Below are positions 16,729 through 25,137 of a stretch of DNA of 41,774 nucleotides, in pieces. The stretch comes from Akkermansiaceae bacterium (GTDB taxonomy: Bacteria; Verrucomicrobiota; Verrucomicrobiia; Verrucomicrobiales; Akkermansiaceae), in contig CAISTY010000200.1 of the NCBI GenBank assembly GCA_903888515.1, forward strand, positions 1 to 41,774, given 5' to 3'. Every line of letters begins with the position of its first letter. Position 1 is the stretch's first letter. Under the pieces are notes generated by a model. It saw only the letters and a list, made by a program, of their open reading frames with translations, was not told where the DNA came from and made no database searches. The translations under genes and the position numbers were made by a program.

Positions 16729-18375
16729 TCAACCCCGGCGCAGGTAGTCCGGCCTCTGATCGCGCTGGGACGCCGGCGACACCGCCGCGCTGGCGAATGA
16801 AATCACGGCACCCACCCCTGCGCCATGGACACCGCCAAGCCGTGGTTCGACAGTCAACTCGGGAAACCGATAGATTGCCCGCTTGCGCAACCAGAAATTC
16901 ATTCCCAAGGCCACCACCAACGCCCCGGCCAACACCGCCAACGGTATCGTCAAATGCCGCGCACCCTCAATGAGAGGCTGCAGATATTTCAAAACAACGG
17001 ATTTTTTATCCGGCGCTTTGGCCGGTCGCATCGGCACGGGAATTTCATCACCCGCCGCAACCCCGCCCCCTAACATCCGTTCCATCCTATAAATCCGGGT
17101 AGACATCTGGACGAGAAAGGCCTCGAACTGGCCGGACGGATCGTCTTTCCCGACCGCCTGCATGATGGAACTCTCCAAAGCGCGAATGCGCTCGGATACA
17201 GGCACCACGCCGGCCAAAGAGGAACTCAGATACATCACCGAGCGCTGCGGCACACCCATATGATAATACACCATCACCGCCGGCTGGCCGTCCGGGAAAA
17301 TGCGCTCGACACATTCCTCCTCGCGCACCGCGCCCGGAATCTCCTGCTCGCCTTTGAACACATAAACAAACAGATCAATCAAGGAATCGCCCGCATGATA
17401 TTTCAAAAAAACCAGACGATCCCTGAAATCCACGGCACTCAACAATCCCTGTGGGTCCACCAGAAATTCCCCGGGACGTTCTCCAAAATAGGCCGGCCAA
17501 TACTTTTCGGGAACCTCACTCAATGACGTCCCGGTAGCGGCGATTTCCTCCGCACTCGGTCGGGCCACGTCAAGAGCGTCCGTGGCAGGCTGCTGCGGTT
17601 TGGCAGCAGGGAGCGATCCGCCCTCCTCCCACCGGGCGCGTGCCCCCGCACGCCATTCCGGAAGCTCCGGCTCCAACTCCCCGGATGCCACCCCTGCTAA
17701 CAAGAGAGACAGAATACCGGGAAACAAAAGACCGGGAAGCAGACAAACCGGCGGATTCCCGTGCTTGGCTCGCAACCTTTCCACCGCTTCCCCCTTGATC
17801 GCGGGCGGCTGCACCTTGTGCTGAAAATGGTCCGGATCGCGGCGTGCCTGACGGCTGCGTTTGCCAAGAACGACTTCCAAATGGGCCAACACTCTAACCA
17901 ATCCCTCCACGTAACGTTGCTCCAACCAATAGGCGTGCCCACGCGATAAACATTCGAACGTATCCGACTCCTCCAAAAATGGATCCAACATATAACCGAA
18001 CGCCATTCCTGCCGCCTTCGATTCCGGATCTATCGTGATCAGTATGCAGGCGTCATTCGACTTGTCCTCCGGAACATCCTCAAACGTCGCCCGGTTCAGC
18101 AGCCAGAAGCCGTACTGCCGGATGTTCGCCACTTCTCCCAGGGCCGCCGTGTAAACCGTCACGAAAACCTGCGGACAACGCCGCGAAATCCGCTCCATCG
18201 CCGCTTCCAACAACTCGCGCTCACCGTGCCTCAGAATCCCCGCGTTGTCCGTCAAACGGCTCATCCTCACTTCCGCCCCACCAAACCGGGCGTCCGCATC
18301 GGCGATCGAAAATCCGCAATGCGGGCACGCTGCCGCCCCTCGGTGGATTCGCTGGACACATCGCGGACATTTCAT
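16729..18375 (-). CDS. Zinc-ribbon membrane protein with TPM-like domain
   Basis: A 548-residue protein of unknown role. The N-terminus is a zinc ribbon with CPRC at residues 3-6 and CPHC about 17-20. Residues about 40-170 (DNAGILRHGERELLEAAMER onwards, with VFVTVYTAAL and DACILITIDPES) resemble the TPM/Psb32 domain (PF04536) seen in membrane or envelope proteins. A first hydrophobic stretch follows near LLPGLLFPGILSLLLAG, and a second near residues 485-505 (IPLAVLAGALVVALGMNFWL) anchors the C-terminal part; between them is a long polar region. The topology is not obvious. Its stop is 4 bp from the repeat array shared with rpsA. Role unknown. Confidence 0.75.
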   Translation of the reverse strand: MKCPRCVQRIHRGAAACPHCGFSIADADARFGGAEVRMSRLTDNAGILRHGERELLEAAMERISRRCPQVFVTVYTAALGEVANIRQYGFWLLNRATFEDVPEDKSNDACILITIDPESKAAGMAFGYMLDPFLEESDTFECLSRGHAYWLEQRYVEGLVRVLAHLEVVLGKRSRQARRDPDHFQHKVQPPAIKGEAVERLRAKHGNPPVCLLPGLLFPGILSLLLAGVASGELEPELPEWRAGARARWEEGGSLPAAKPQQPATDALDVARPSAEEIAATGTSLSEVPEKYWPAYFGERPGEFLVDPQGLLSAVDFRDRLVFLKYHAGDSLIDLFVYVFKGEQEIPGAVREEECVERIFPDGQPAVMVYYHMGVPQRSVMYLSSSLAGVVPVSERIRALESSIMQAVGKDDPSGQFEAFLVQMSTRIYRMERMLGGGVAAGDEIPVPMRPAKAPDKKSVVLKYLQPLIEGARHLTIPLAVLAGALVVALGMNFWLRKRAIYRFPELTVEPRLGGVHGAGVGAVISFASAAVSPASQRDQRPDYLRRG

Positions 18376-18746
18376 GGTTTATGGATACGCTGGTTTATGC
18401 GGAACCTTCCGGTTCGTCAAAGCGAAACATCCATCACCCCGAAACGGCATGAAATGATCCGCATCAGGGGACTTTGGACATAACTAGAGTCCTTGAAACC
18501 GAGAATGTGTTGTCGTTAGGTCAAATTCTTCGTCTTGCGTCTTGGGTCTTGTAGTCTTGGGTCTGAGGCGAAGCCTCGCTAGTCACTTCGCTTGCGGTTT
18601 CACCACACGGTTCACCCAAAAGATTTCCTCGACCCTGCGGAGCGGATGGGTATTTTCAGCGGCAAGGATTACTTCCTCACCGCAACGCCGCCCGACCGAG
18701 CTTGTAACTTCGCGATATCACTCCATCAACCTTTCATCCCATCCAG
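18376..18746. other. 371-bp divergent intergenic region with short T-rich repeats
   Basis: No gene is supported here. At about 18528-18569 the words GTCTTG and GGTCTTG recur five times in tandem-like order, followed by GAGGCGAAGCCTC, a small perfect inverted repeat with a one-base centre. The region separates the start of the zinc-ribbon protein (minus) from the start of the SSS symporter (plus), so it should contain both promoters, but no convincing -35/-10 pair stands out. Confidence 0.45.
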
Positions 18747-20489
18747 ATGCATCCATCTCTATTCCTCGCCAGTGCGACAGCCAGCGCCCAGCCCACCATC
18801 GCTCTCACTGGCATCGACTGGACCATCGTGGCGGTTTATGCCGCCGTGATTCTCTGCGTGGGATTCCTCGTCGGCCGCAAGCCGGCTAACAGCGAATCCT
18901 ACTTTCTCGCGGGCCGCACGCTACGCTGGCCCATGATTGGCGCTTCGCTCTTTGCCGCCAACATCTCGGCGGAGCATTTCGTCGCGCTCGCCGGCAGCGG
19001 ATTCGCGGTGGGAATCGCAATCGGTGCCTGGGAATGGTCGGCGGTCTTCTGCCTCGCTCCCTTGATCCTGCTATTTCTCCCCTTCTATATCCGCAACAAG
19101 ATTTTCACCGTGCCGGAATTTCTCGAACGCCGCTTCGGACCATCGGTGCGCATGACGTTTTCGCTGTTCATGATCATCCTCTCGGTGCTCGCCAAGGTGT
19201 CCATTTCGCTGTGGGCTGCCTCCCTCGTGATGACCCCCGTCTTCGGACTGACCAACGGCGTCAACCTGCTAGGTATGCATTTCAGCGGCCAAACGGTTTT
19301 GATCTGGGGCATCGGTTTGTTCACGGCCCTCTACACGATGAAGGGCGGCCTCAAGGCCGTCGTCTATACGGATTCCCTCCAATCCGCCGTGCTCATCATC
19401 GCCGGTTTTGTGCTGCTCTGGAAGGGACTCGATGCCGTCGGCAACTGGGACGGCATGAAGATCGGCCTCGATATCGCCAAACAGGCAACCGGTCGCGACT
19501 ACTTGAACATGATCCAACCCGCCACCGACGAGTCCGTGCCGTGGTTCGGCATGATGACCGCAACCCTGCTGGTCGGATCGTTTTACTGGTCGAACGACCA
19601 AGTGCTCGTGCAGCGCGTTTTCGCCGCCAAGAGCCTCAACGAAGGCCGCCTCGGCGCCACCTTCTGCGGTTTCCTCAAGCTGACCACGCCGTTCATTCTC
19701 GTGATGCCCGGCCTGATCGCCCTCTCGCTTTACCATCAGGGCAAACTGGCCATGCCCCTCGACGCGCAAGGCAAGGTCATCAACGACGCGGCCTACCCCG
19801 TCATGCTCGGCACGCTCATGCCCCATGGCCTTCTCGGTCTAACGGTCGCGGGCATCGCGGCCGCCTTGATGGGCCATCTCTCGGCCACCTTTAACTCGAT
19901 CTCCACACTGTTCACCCGCGACATCTTTCTGAAGTTCCGCCCCGCTGCCGATTCCGACACGCAAATCCGGGTGGGCCGCGCGGCCGTTTTCACCGTCTTC
20001 ATCCTCGGTGCGGCATGGGCACCTTTGATCGGCAAAGCCAAATCGATGTTCGACTATCTGCAAGCGGTCCAGTCGTACATGATGATCCCGTTCGCACTGA
20101 TATTCATTCTGGGCGTTTGCTGGAGGCGCACCACCACGGCCGGAGTGCTCGCCTGCGTGGCCACTTCCGCCGTCATTTCATCTCTTTTCATGTGGAACAG
20201 CGAGCACATCAAAAACACGGGTGCCACCGTAATTCCTTTCATGGACAACCCCTATTTGCGCCCGTTTACCCATAGCGCGATGGTCGCCGCCCTCGTCAGC
20301 TTGCTCGTACTGGTGATCGTCAGTTTGCTCACCAAGCCAGCCACCGAAGAACAATTGGCGAAGACCACCATCCATGGGGCCACGTTCGCCGAACTGGATG
20401 AAGAAGTGCCGTGGTACACCAGTTACAAACTCTGGCTCGGCCTCGCCATGGCCTCCTCGGCCAGCCTGTGGGCTTGGTTCAGCTTCTGA
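18747..20489 (+). CDS. Sodium/solute symporter (SSS family, SGLT-like)
   Basis: A 580-residue inner-membrane transporter with about 14 predicted helices. The first helix (DWTIVAVYAAVILCVGFLVG) is followed by the SSS hallmark SYFLAGRTLRWPMIGASLFA and an NISAEHFVALAGSGFA motif, which belongs to the sodium-site helices; YTMKGGLKAVVYTDSLQ is another family signature. SSS members couple sodium entry to uptake of sugars, amino acids or vitamins. The AGRT/GASLFAAN and GGLKAV pattern leans to the sugar-type branch, but the substrate is not determined. It stands alone upstream of the FKBP gene, which has its own leader. Confidence 0.92.
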   Translation: MHPSLFLASATASAQPTIALTGIDWTIVAVYAAVILCVGFLVGRKPANSESYFLAGRTLRWPMIGASLFAANISAEHFVALAGSGFAVGIAIGAWEWSAVFCLAPLILLFLPFYIRNKIFTVPEFLERRFGPSVRMTFSLFMIILSVLAKVSISLWAASLVMTPVFGLTNGVNLLGMHFSGQTVLIWGIGLFTALYTMKGGLKAVVYTDSLQSAVLIIAGFVLLWKGLDAVGNWDGMKIGLDIAKQATGRDYLNMIQPATDESVPWFGMMTATLLVGSFYWSNDQVLVQRVFAAKSLNEGRLGATFCGFLKLTTPFILVMPGLIALSLYHQGKLAMPLDAQGKVINDAAYPVMLGTLMPHGLLGLTVAGIAAALMGHLSATFNSISTLFTRDIFLKFRPAADSDTQIRVGRAAVFTVFILGAAWAPLIGKAKSMFDYLQAVQSYMMIPFALIFILGVCWRRTTTAGVLACVATSAVISSLFMWNSEHIKNTGATVIPFMDNPYLRPFTHSAMVAALVSLLVLVIVSLLTKPATEEQLAKTTIHGATFAELDEEVPWYTSYKLWLGLAMASSASLWAWFSF

Positions 20490-20513
20490 ACGCATCAACG
20501 CATCAACGCATCG
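20490..20513. repeat. Three tandem 8-bp repeats after the symporter
   Basis: ACGCATCA occurs twice in tandem, then ACGCATCG, directly behind the TGA of the symporter at 20487-20489. The array has no hairpin. It is another example of short tandem repeats placed at gene ends in this window. Confidence 0.6.
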
Positions 20514-20580
20514 GCTTGGAGGACGCGTTAGGGACTCCGGCATTTGCCGGTCCGCTTGGATTGTCGCAAGCATGAAATGC

Positions 20581-20607
20581 TTGACTCGGAGCGCGGCGGT
20601 TTATAGG
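20581..20607 (+). promoter_or_regulatory. Possible sigma-70-type promoter for the FKBP gene
   Basis: TTGACT at 20581-20586 and TATAGG at 20602-20607 resemble -35 and -10 boxes; the 15-bp spacing is shorter than the ideal 17. The pair ends 45 bases before the FKBP start. The assignment is by eye only. Confidence 0.3.
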
Positions 20608-20652
20608 TCTCCGCCTGCAGCACCCATGGAGAACCCCACACCCATCAACACC

Positions 20653-21552
20653 ATGAACAAGATCCGCATTCTAACCAGCCTGCTCCTTTTCCTCGGCGGC
20701 AGCACCCTATTTGCCCAGGATAACCCACCTCCCGCACCTCCCGCACCCGCCAATCCGCCCGCGCCTGTTGATCCGGTCGATATGAAATCCGTGAGTTACA
20801 TCATCGGTGCCGACCTCGGCCAGAGACTGGGAGCGAACGGCATTGATGTCAGCCTGGACAACCTGATTGCCGGCATCAAGGATGCGCTCGCTGGCACGAA
20901 GCCGAAATATTCGCAGGAAGAGCAGCAGAAAATCATGACCGCCTTCCAGAACGAACTTCGCACCAAAATGGAGAAGAAACAGGCGGAACTCGCCAAGAAA
21001 AACACCACGCTCTCCGAAGAATTCCTGGCCGAAAACGGCAAGAAGGATGGCGTCGTCACCACTGCGAGCGGTCTACAGTATCAGGTGATCAAGCAAGGCG
21101 ACGGCCAGAAACCGAGCGCGAATGACAAGGTGAAGGTGATTTACAAGGGGCTACTCATCAACGGCACCGTCTTCGATGATTCGCGCGGACAACCGCGGGA
21201 GTTTTCTGTTAGTGGCGTGGTCAAGGGCTGGCAGGAGGCCCTCCCGTTGATGACCGCCGGCTCGAAGTGGAAACTTTTCGTCCCCCCGGGCATCGGTTAT
21301 GGAGCGACCCAGCGTGGCCCCGCGATCGAGCCGAATTCCGTCCTGATCTTCGAGATTGAACTGGTCGAGATCACCAAGGCTCCATTCGCCGTCACCCCGC
21401 CACTCTCTCTCACTCCTGCCGACGCCCCCCCGGTCAATCCCAACACGCCGCCGAAGCAGCCCAACGTCGCCGTATCGCCCCCGGTTTCCGTCCCTCCGCT
21501 CAAAAAAGAGGGTGGCGATGCGCCGAAGACGAACGCAAAGAAGAAAAAGTAA
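20653..21552 (+). CDS. Exported FKBP-type peptidyl-prolyl isomerase (Mip/FkpA-like)
   Basis: From the ATG at 20653 the protein (299 residues) starts with a signal peptide, MNKIRILTSLLLFLGGSTLF, then a Pro-rich linker. Residues about 44-125 match the helical FKBP_N dimerisation domain (SYIIGADLGQRL, then a long charged helix). Residues 137-240 are the FKBP domain (TASGLQYQVIKQGDG, VIYKGLLINGTVFDDS, FVPPGIGYGA, LIFEIELVEI). It catalyses cis-trans isomerisation of prolyl bonds and acts as a chaperone in the periplasm. An unusual Pro-rich tail of about 55 residues ends in a run of lysines. The frame is open from 20374, but that part overlaps the symporter and is not coding. Confidence 0.93.
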   Translation: MNKIRILTSLLLFLGGSTLFAQDNPPPAPPAPANPPAPVDPVDMKSVSYIIGADLGQRLGANGIDVSLDNLIAGIKDALAGTKPKYSQEEQQKIMTAFQNELRTKMEKKQAELAKKNTTLSEEFLAENGKKDGVVTTASGLQYQVIKQGDGQKPSANDKVKVIYKGLLINGTVFDDSRGQPREFSVSGVVKGWQEALPLMTAGSKWKLFVPPGIGYGATQRGPAIEPNSVLIFEIELVEITKAPFAVTPPLSLTPADAPPVNPNTPPKQPNVAVSPPVSVPPLKKEGGDAPKTNAKKKK

Positions 21553-21612
21553 CGGCGGCGATCCACTCCGGGGGCTGTCGGCTGAACCTATGTAACCTAT
21601 CATATCACGGCC

Positions 21613-23271
21613 GTGGGATTATTGGATGTCATCAAACGCTGGAGATTGACCCAACAAGGTCTCTCGTCGGGCAAAAAACGCCGGGTTCACAGCGAAAACC
21701 CGGTCATTCAAATCCTGGAAAACAGCCAATGGGTGAAGTTTGCGCTCTATGCCACCTTCGCCGTCAGCAGCGCGGTCATGGTGCTCAAAGCCTCTCCTGG
21801 CACGTCGTTCGCCCAGGAGCCATTCAAGGGGATGCTGTACGGTTTCATCATCGCGATCACCGCGATCGTGATGTTTCAGGTCAGCCTGCAAACCTCTTGT
21901 TGGCGCAACAGCCGGGCGGTGCTGGTTCTTGGCAGTTTGATCGGCCATCTGGCGCTGGTCCAGACGGTGATGAACTTGGTGGATAGGGAATACATCCCGC
22001 AGGTTTACCGGTTCTTTTTCGTGCCCTTCGCACTCGCGCCCATGCTTCACGGCGTTTTGCTGGGCCGGGCAGTCGGAGCGTTTTCCGCAGTCTTCGTGAC
22101 GTTGATCGGCTGCCTCCTGGTCCCCCGTGTGGATGCCTTGGGTTACATGATCCTCAGCTTGGTCGCCGGCATGACCAGCGTGCTGCTTGCCCACCAAGTT
22201 CGCAGACGATTGCAGCTTTTGCAGACGGGCATCTACGTCGGGGCGGTGACGCTGCTACTCGGGTTCTTGCTAGGCGGGCTGGATATTTCCTCGTGTTTCG
22301 GGCCAAACGCCATGGATCATCTGCAACTGATAGGTACTGGCAGTACCGTCGCCTTCGGCACGGCGGTGTTGACCGCGCTCCTGATCAGCGGACTGTTGCC
22401 GATATTCGAAGGATTTTTCATGCTGACCACCGACATCAGTTGGCTGGAACTCAGCGATTTGAACCACAGGCTGTTGCGCCAAATGCAGCTTGAGGCGCCG
22501 GGCACGTTCCACCACAGTCTGGTGGTCGCCGCCTTGGCCGAAGCAGCGGCTGAGAAAATCGGCGCCAACGCCCCGATGTGTCGTGTTTGCTCGTATTTCC
22601 ACGATGTGGGGAAACTGCGGAAACCCGGATATTTCATTGAAAACCAGCATGATGGCGAGGAAAACCCGCACGATGCGCTCACCCCGACCATGAGTGCGCT
22701 GATCATCATTGCCCACGTCAAGGACGGCGTTGATCTTGCCGTCAAACACAAACTCAATCCCCGAATCATCGATGTGATCCAAGAACATCACGCGGATGCC
22801 CTCGTTTATTACTTCTACCGCCGGGCGCAGGATCAGAAAAAACTGGAATTGGAAAAAGTCGACCGCCGCTTGGAAAATCCGGAAGATCTACCGATGATCG
22901 ACGAAAAGAATTTCCGTTATCCGGGGCCGTGTCCGAAAACCCGTGAGAGCGGCATCATCGCTCTGGCGGATTCGATCGAGGGCGCATCCCGTGCCCTGAA
23001 AAAACCTTCACCCGCGAAGATCCGCACGATGGTCGAAGATATCGTCCGCATAAGAATCCAAGACGGACAACTTGACGATTGCCCACTCACCCTTCAGGAG
23101 CTGGCCATCGTCAAGGAAAGCTTCGCAACCACCCTGCGCAGCATGTTGCACAGCCGCATCGACTACCCGAAGGACGACGACCGGCCATCCGTCATGACCA
23201 AGCGGGCGACTGTCGAACGCGACACCACTCAGGGCGGACGGGTCATTTCCATGCCAAAACGTGCTTATTAA
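21613..23271 (+). CDS. Membrane HD-domain phosphohydrolase, PgpH type, without extracellular domain
   Basis: Starts with GTG at 21613. After a basic N-terminus come about seven membrane helices (residues about 40-270) and then a cytoplasmic HD domain: HH at 300-301, HD at 330-331 in CSYFHDVGKLRKPGYFIENQ, further His in IIIAHVKDG and QEHHADALVYYFY, and a final Asp in LADSIEGASRA. This is the 7TM-HD core of PgpH, which in Firmicutes degrades cyclic di-AMP. Typical PgpH proteins exceed 700 residues because of a large 7TMR-HDED extracellular domain; here it is absent. The gene is followed 27 bp later by ybeY, the same neighbour as in many bacteria, which supports the call. Nucleotide specificity is inferred. 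Confidence 0.88.
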   Translation: MGLLDVIKRWRLTQQGLSSGKKRRVHSENPVIQILENSQWVKFALYATFAVSSAVMVLKASPGTSFAQEPFKGMLYGFIIAITAIVMFQVSLQTSCWRNSRAVLVLGSLIGHLALVQTVMNLVDREYIPQVYRFFFVPFALAPMLHGVLLGRAVGAFSAVFVTLIGCLLVPRVDALGYMILSLVAGMTSVLLAHQVRRRLQLLQTGIYVGAVTLLLGFLLGGLDISSCFGPNAMDHLQLIGTGSTVAFGTAVLTALLISGLLPIFEGFFMLTTDISWLELSDLNHRLLRQMQLEAPGTFHHSLVVAALAEAAAEKIGANAPMCRVCSYFHDVGKLRKPGYFIENQHDGEENPHDALTPTMSALIIIAHVKDGVDLAVKHKLNPRIIDVIQEHHADALVYYFYRRAQDQKKLELEKVDRRLENPEDLPMIDEKNFRYPGPCPKTRESGIIALADSIEGASRALKKPSPAKIRTMVEDIVRIRIQDGQLDDCPLTLQELAIVKESFATTLRSMLHSRIDYPKDDDRPSVMTKRATVERDTTQGGRVISMPKRAY

Positions 23272-23298
23272 TCGCACGCAGATCACCCCCTCTGCCGC

Positions 23299-23793
23299 AT
23301 GTCGCTCGAAGTTATCATTGGCAACCATCAGGACGCCACGGACATCCCCGAAAACTGGCTTACAGCGCTCGAGGATGTGGCTCATGAGGCCGCCGCTTTG
23401 GCCTTGGCGCACGCTGCGTTTGACGACTCACCGCTGGCCCACCTCGCCACCCTCGAAGTGGCGCTGGTGGACGACTCCGCCAGTGAGCGGGTCCATCGGG
23501 ATTTCATGAACCTCGAGGGCCCCACCGATGTGATCACCTTCCACCACGGCGAAATCGTTATTGGTGCCGAAGTCGCCCACCGCCAAGCCATCGAATACGG
23601 CGAGTCGCTCGCCCGCGAAATCCTGCGCTACCTCGTCCACGGACTGCTCCATCTGGCCGGACACGATGACTCGAATCCGCAAGCATGCGCAGCCATGGAA
23701 TCCGCTCAGGAATCCATCGTTGCAGCATTGTGGACTGCCGACTTGCAAGCTCGCATGACATCCCCTGCCCCGCCGCCGCCGCCCAAGCCATGA
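23299..23793 (+). CDS. ybeY: Endoribonuclease YbeY
   Basis: A 164-residue metal-dependent endoribonuclease needed for 16S rRNA 3'-end maturation and ribosome quality control. The zinc motif is intact as HGLLHLAGHD, with ligands H114, H118 and H122. The upstream conserved element TDVITFHHGEIVIGAEV is also present; the family usually has TDVLSFP here. The C-terminus adds a Pro-rich tail of about 15 residues. It is 27 bp behind the PgpH-like gene and probably cotranscribed. Confidence 0.95.
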   Translation: MSLEVIIGNHQDATDIPENWLTALEDVAHEAAALALAHAAFDDSPLAHLATLEVALVDDSASERVHRDFMNLEGPTDVITFHHGEIVIGAEVAHRQAIEYGESLAREILRYLVHGLLHLAGHDDSNPQACAAMESAQESIVAALWTADLQARMTSPAPPPPPKP

Positions 23794-23874
23794 AATTGGC
23801 CGGAAGCGCGGGATCGTTGAATCCCTCGTTGCTCTGCGCTTGAACCTTCCCCGCTTCACGTCCAGAAACAGCGC

Positions 23875-25014
23875 GTGATGATTTATGACTTCGATACCCC
23901 CATCGCGCGCCGCTATTCCGGCTCCATCAAGTTTGACCGCCATCCCGAACTCGACCCGTTCTGGGTGGCGGACATGGATTTCGCCTCAGCCCCAGCCATA
24001 CTCGAAGCGCTACACCGCCGCGTCGACCACGGCGTTTTCGGTTATGCCCAGCCCCACGACGGTCTGAACGAAGCAATCTTCTGCTACCTGCGCGACCGCC
24101 GGGGTGCCAGCGTGCCGCTCGAGCACATCATTCATCTCGGCGGCTTGGTGCCCGCACTCTCACTCGCCGCACGCGCATTCTGCATGCCGGGCGAAGCGGT
24201 CATGACCTGCTCCCCGGTCTATCCACCATTTCTCGGCGTCCATCATGACGCCCATGTCGATTTGCTCACGGTCGATCACGTCCTAACAAACAATGGCTGG
24301 TCATTCGACTGGCAGGCGATGGAGCGGGCGGTGACTCCGGTCACCAGGGTGTTTCTCCTGTGCAACCCGCAAAACCCGTTAGGCCGGGTGTTTCCCAGAG
24401 CCGAAATCGAGCGTTTGGCGGCATTCTGCGAGGCTCATGACCTGGTGTTGGTATCCGACGAAATCCACTGTGATCTCGTGTTCGATGAAACCGCCACCCC
24501 GCACGTTTCAGGATTGGACCTCGCGGATCATTTCGCCCGGCGTACCATCACCCTGCTCTCACCTAGCAAAACATGGAACATCGCCGGCCTCGGGTTTGCC
24601 TATGCCGTGATCCCTGACGAAACACTGCGCCGGAAATTCGCCGCCGCCCGCGGCCATACCCTTACCGAAATCAACGCCTTGGCCTACTATGCCGCGGAAG
24701 CCGCCTACCGGCATGGCGAACCATGGCGTCAGGCACTCATCACCTATCTCCAACAAAACCGCGACACCCTCGTGGAATTCATCCGCACCCGCTGCCCCGG
24801 CCTGTCCGTGATGCCGGGCGATGCCACCTACCTCGCGTGGATCGACGCCCGCGCCATGGCCGTGGACAACCCAGCCGCGCATTTCAAGAAAAACGCCGGA
24901 CTTTTTCTATCCGACGGCGCGTCCTTCGGCTGGCCGGACCATATCCGCTTCAACTTCGGCTGCCCGCGTGCCAGAATGTTGGAAGGCCTGGAGAAAATGG
25001 CCAGGGCACTGTGA
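23875..25014 (+). CDS. PatB/MalY-type PLP-dependent C-S lyase (cystathionine beta-lyase family)
   Basis: A 379-residue aminotransferase-fold enzyme. The family signature FWVADMDFASAP is near residue 29-40, the CNPQNPLGRVF motif at 163-173, SDEIHCDLVF at 194-203, and the PLP lysine is K232 in LLSPSKTWNIAGLGFA. The Ser-Pro-Ser-Lys-Thr and DEIHCDL motifs mark the MalY/PatB group rather than true aspartate aminotransferases. Members cleave cystathionine or cysteine conjugates to a thiol, pyruvate and ammonia. Two adjacent ATG codons (23875, 23878) are possible starts. It lies 81 bp after ybeY and probably has a separate role; the downstream gap contains a small hairpin. Confidence 0.88.
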   Translation: MMIYDFDTPIARRYSGSIKFDRHPELDPFWVADMDFASAPAILEALHRRVDHGVFGYAQPHDGLNEAIFCYLRDRRGASVPLEHIIHLGGLVPALSLAARAFCMPGEAVMTCSPVYPPFLGVHHDAHVDLLTVDHVLTNNGWSFDWQAMERAVTPVTRVFLLCNPQNPLGRVFPRAEIERLAAFCEAHDLVLVSDEIHCDLVFDETATPHVSGLDLADHFARRTITLLSPSKTWNIAGLGFAYAVIPDETLRRKFAAARGHTLTEINALAYYAAEAAYRHGEPWRQALITYLQQNRDTLVEFIRTRCPGLSVMPGDATYLAWIDARAMAVDNPAAHFKKNAGLFLSDGASFGWPDHIRFNFGCPRARMLEGLEKMARAL

Positions 25015-25060
25015 GACGACCTAGATGAATGAAAGTGACGCTGAAGAAGCCGCACTAGCA

Positions 25061-25075
25061 GGAGCCACTGGCTCC
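25061..25075. terminator. Small hairpin between convergent genes
   Basis: GGAGCC and GGCTCC form a 6-bp perfect stem with the loop ACT, midway between the stops at 25014 (plus) and 25138 (minus). There is no U-tract, so a terminator role is only suggested by position. Confidence 0.35.
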
Positions 25076-25137
25076 AGGGTCGGGAGTTATATGATGATAA
25101 ATCCGGGGTGAGACCCATCGCCCATCATTCACGCCCG

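Noticed and set aside
20374..20652. N-terminal extension of the FKBP protein
   Set aside because: It overlaps the symporter C-terminus and has no protein-like features; the signal peptide starts at 20653.
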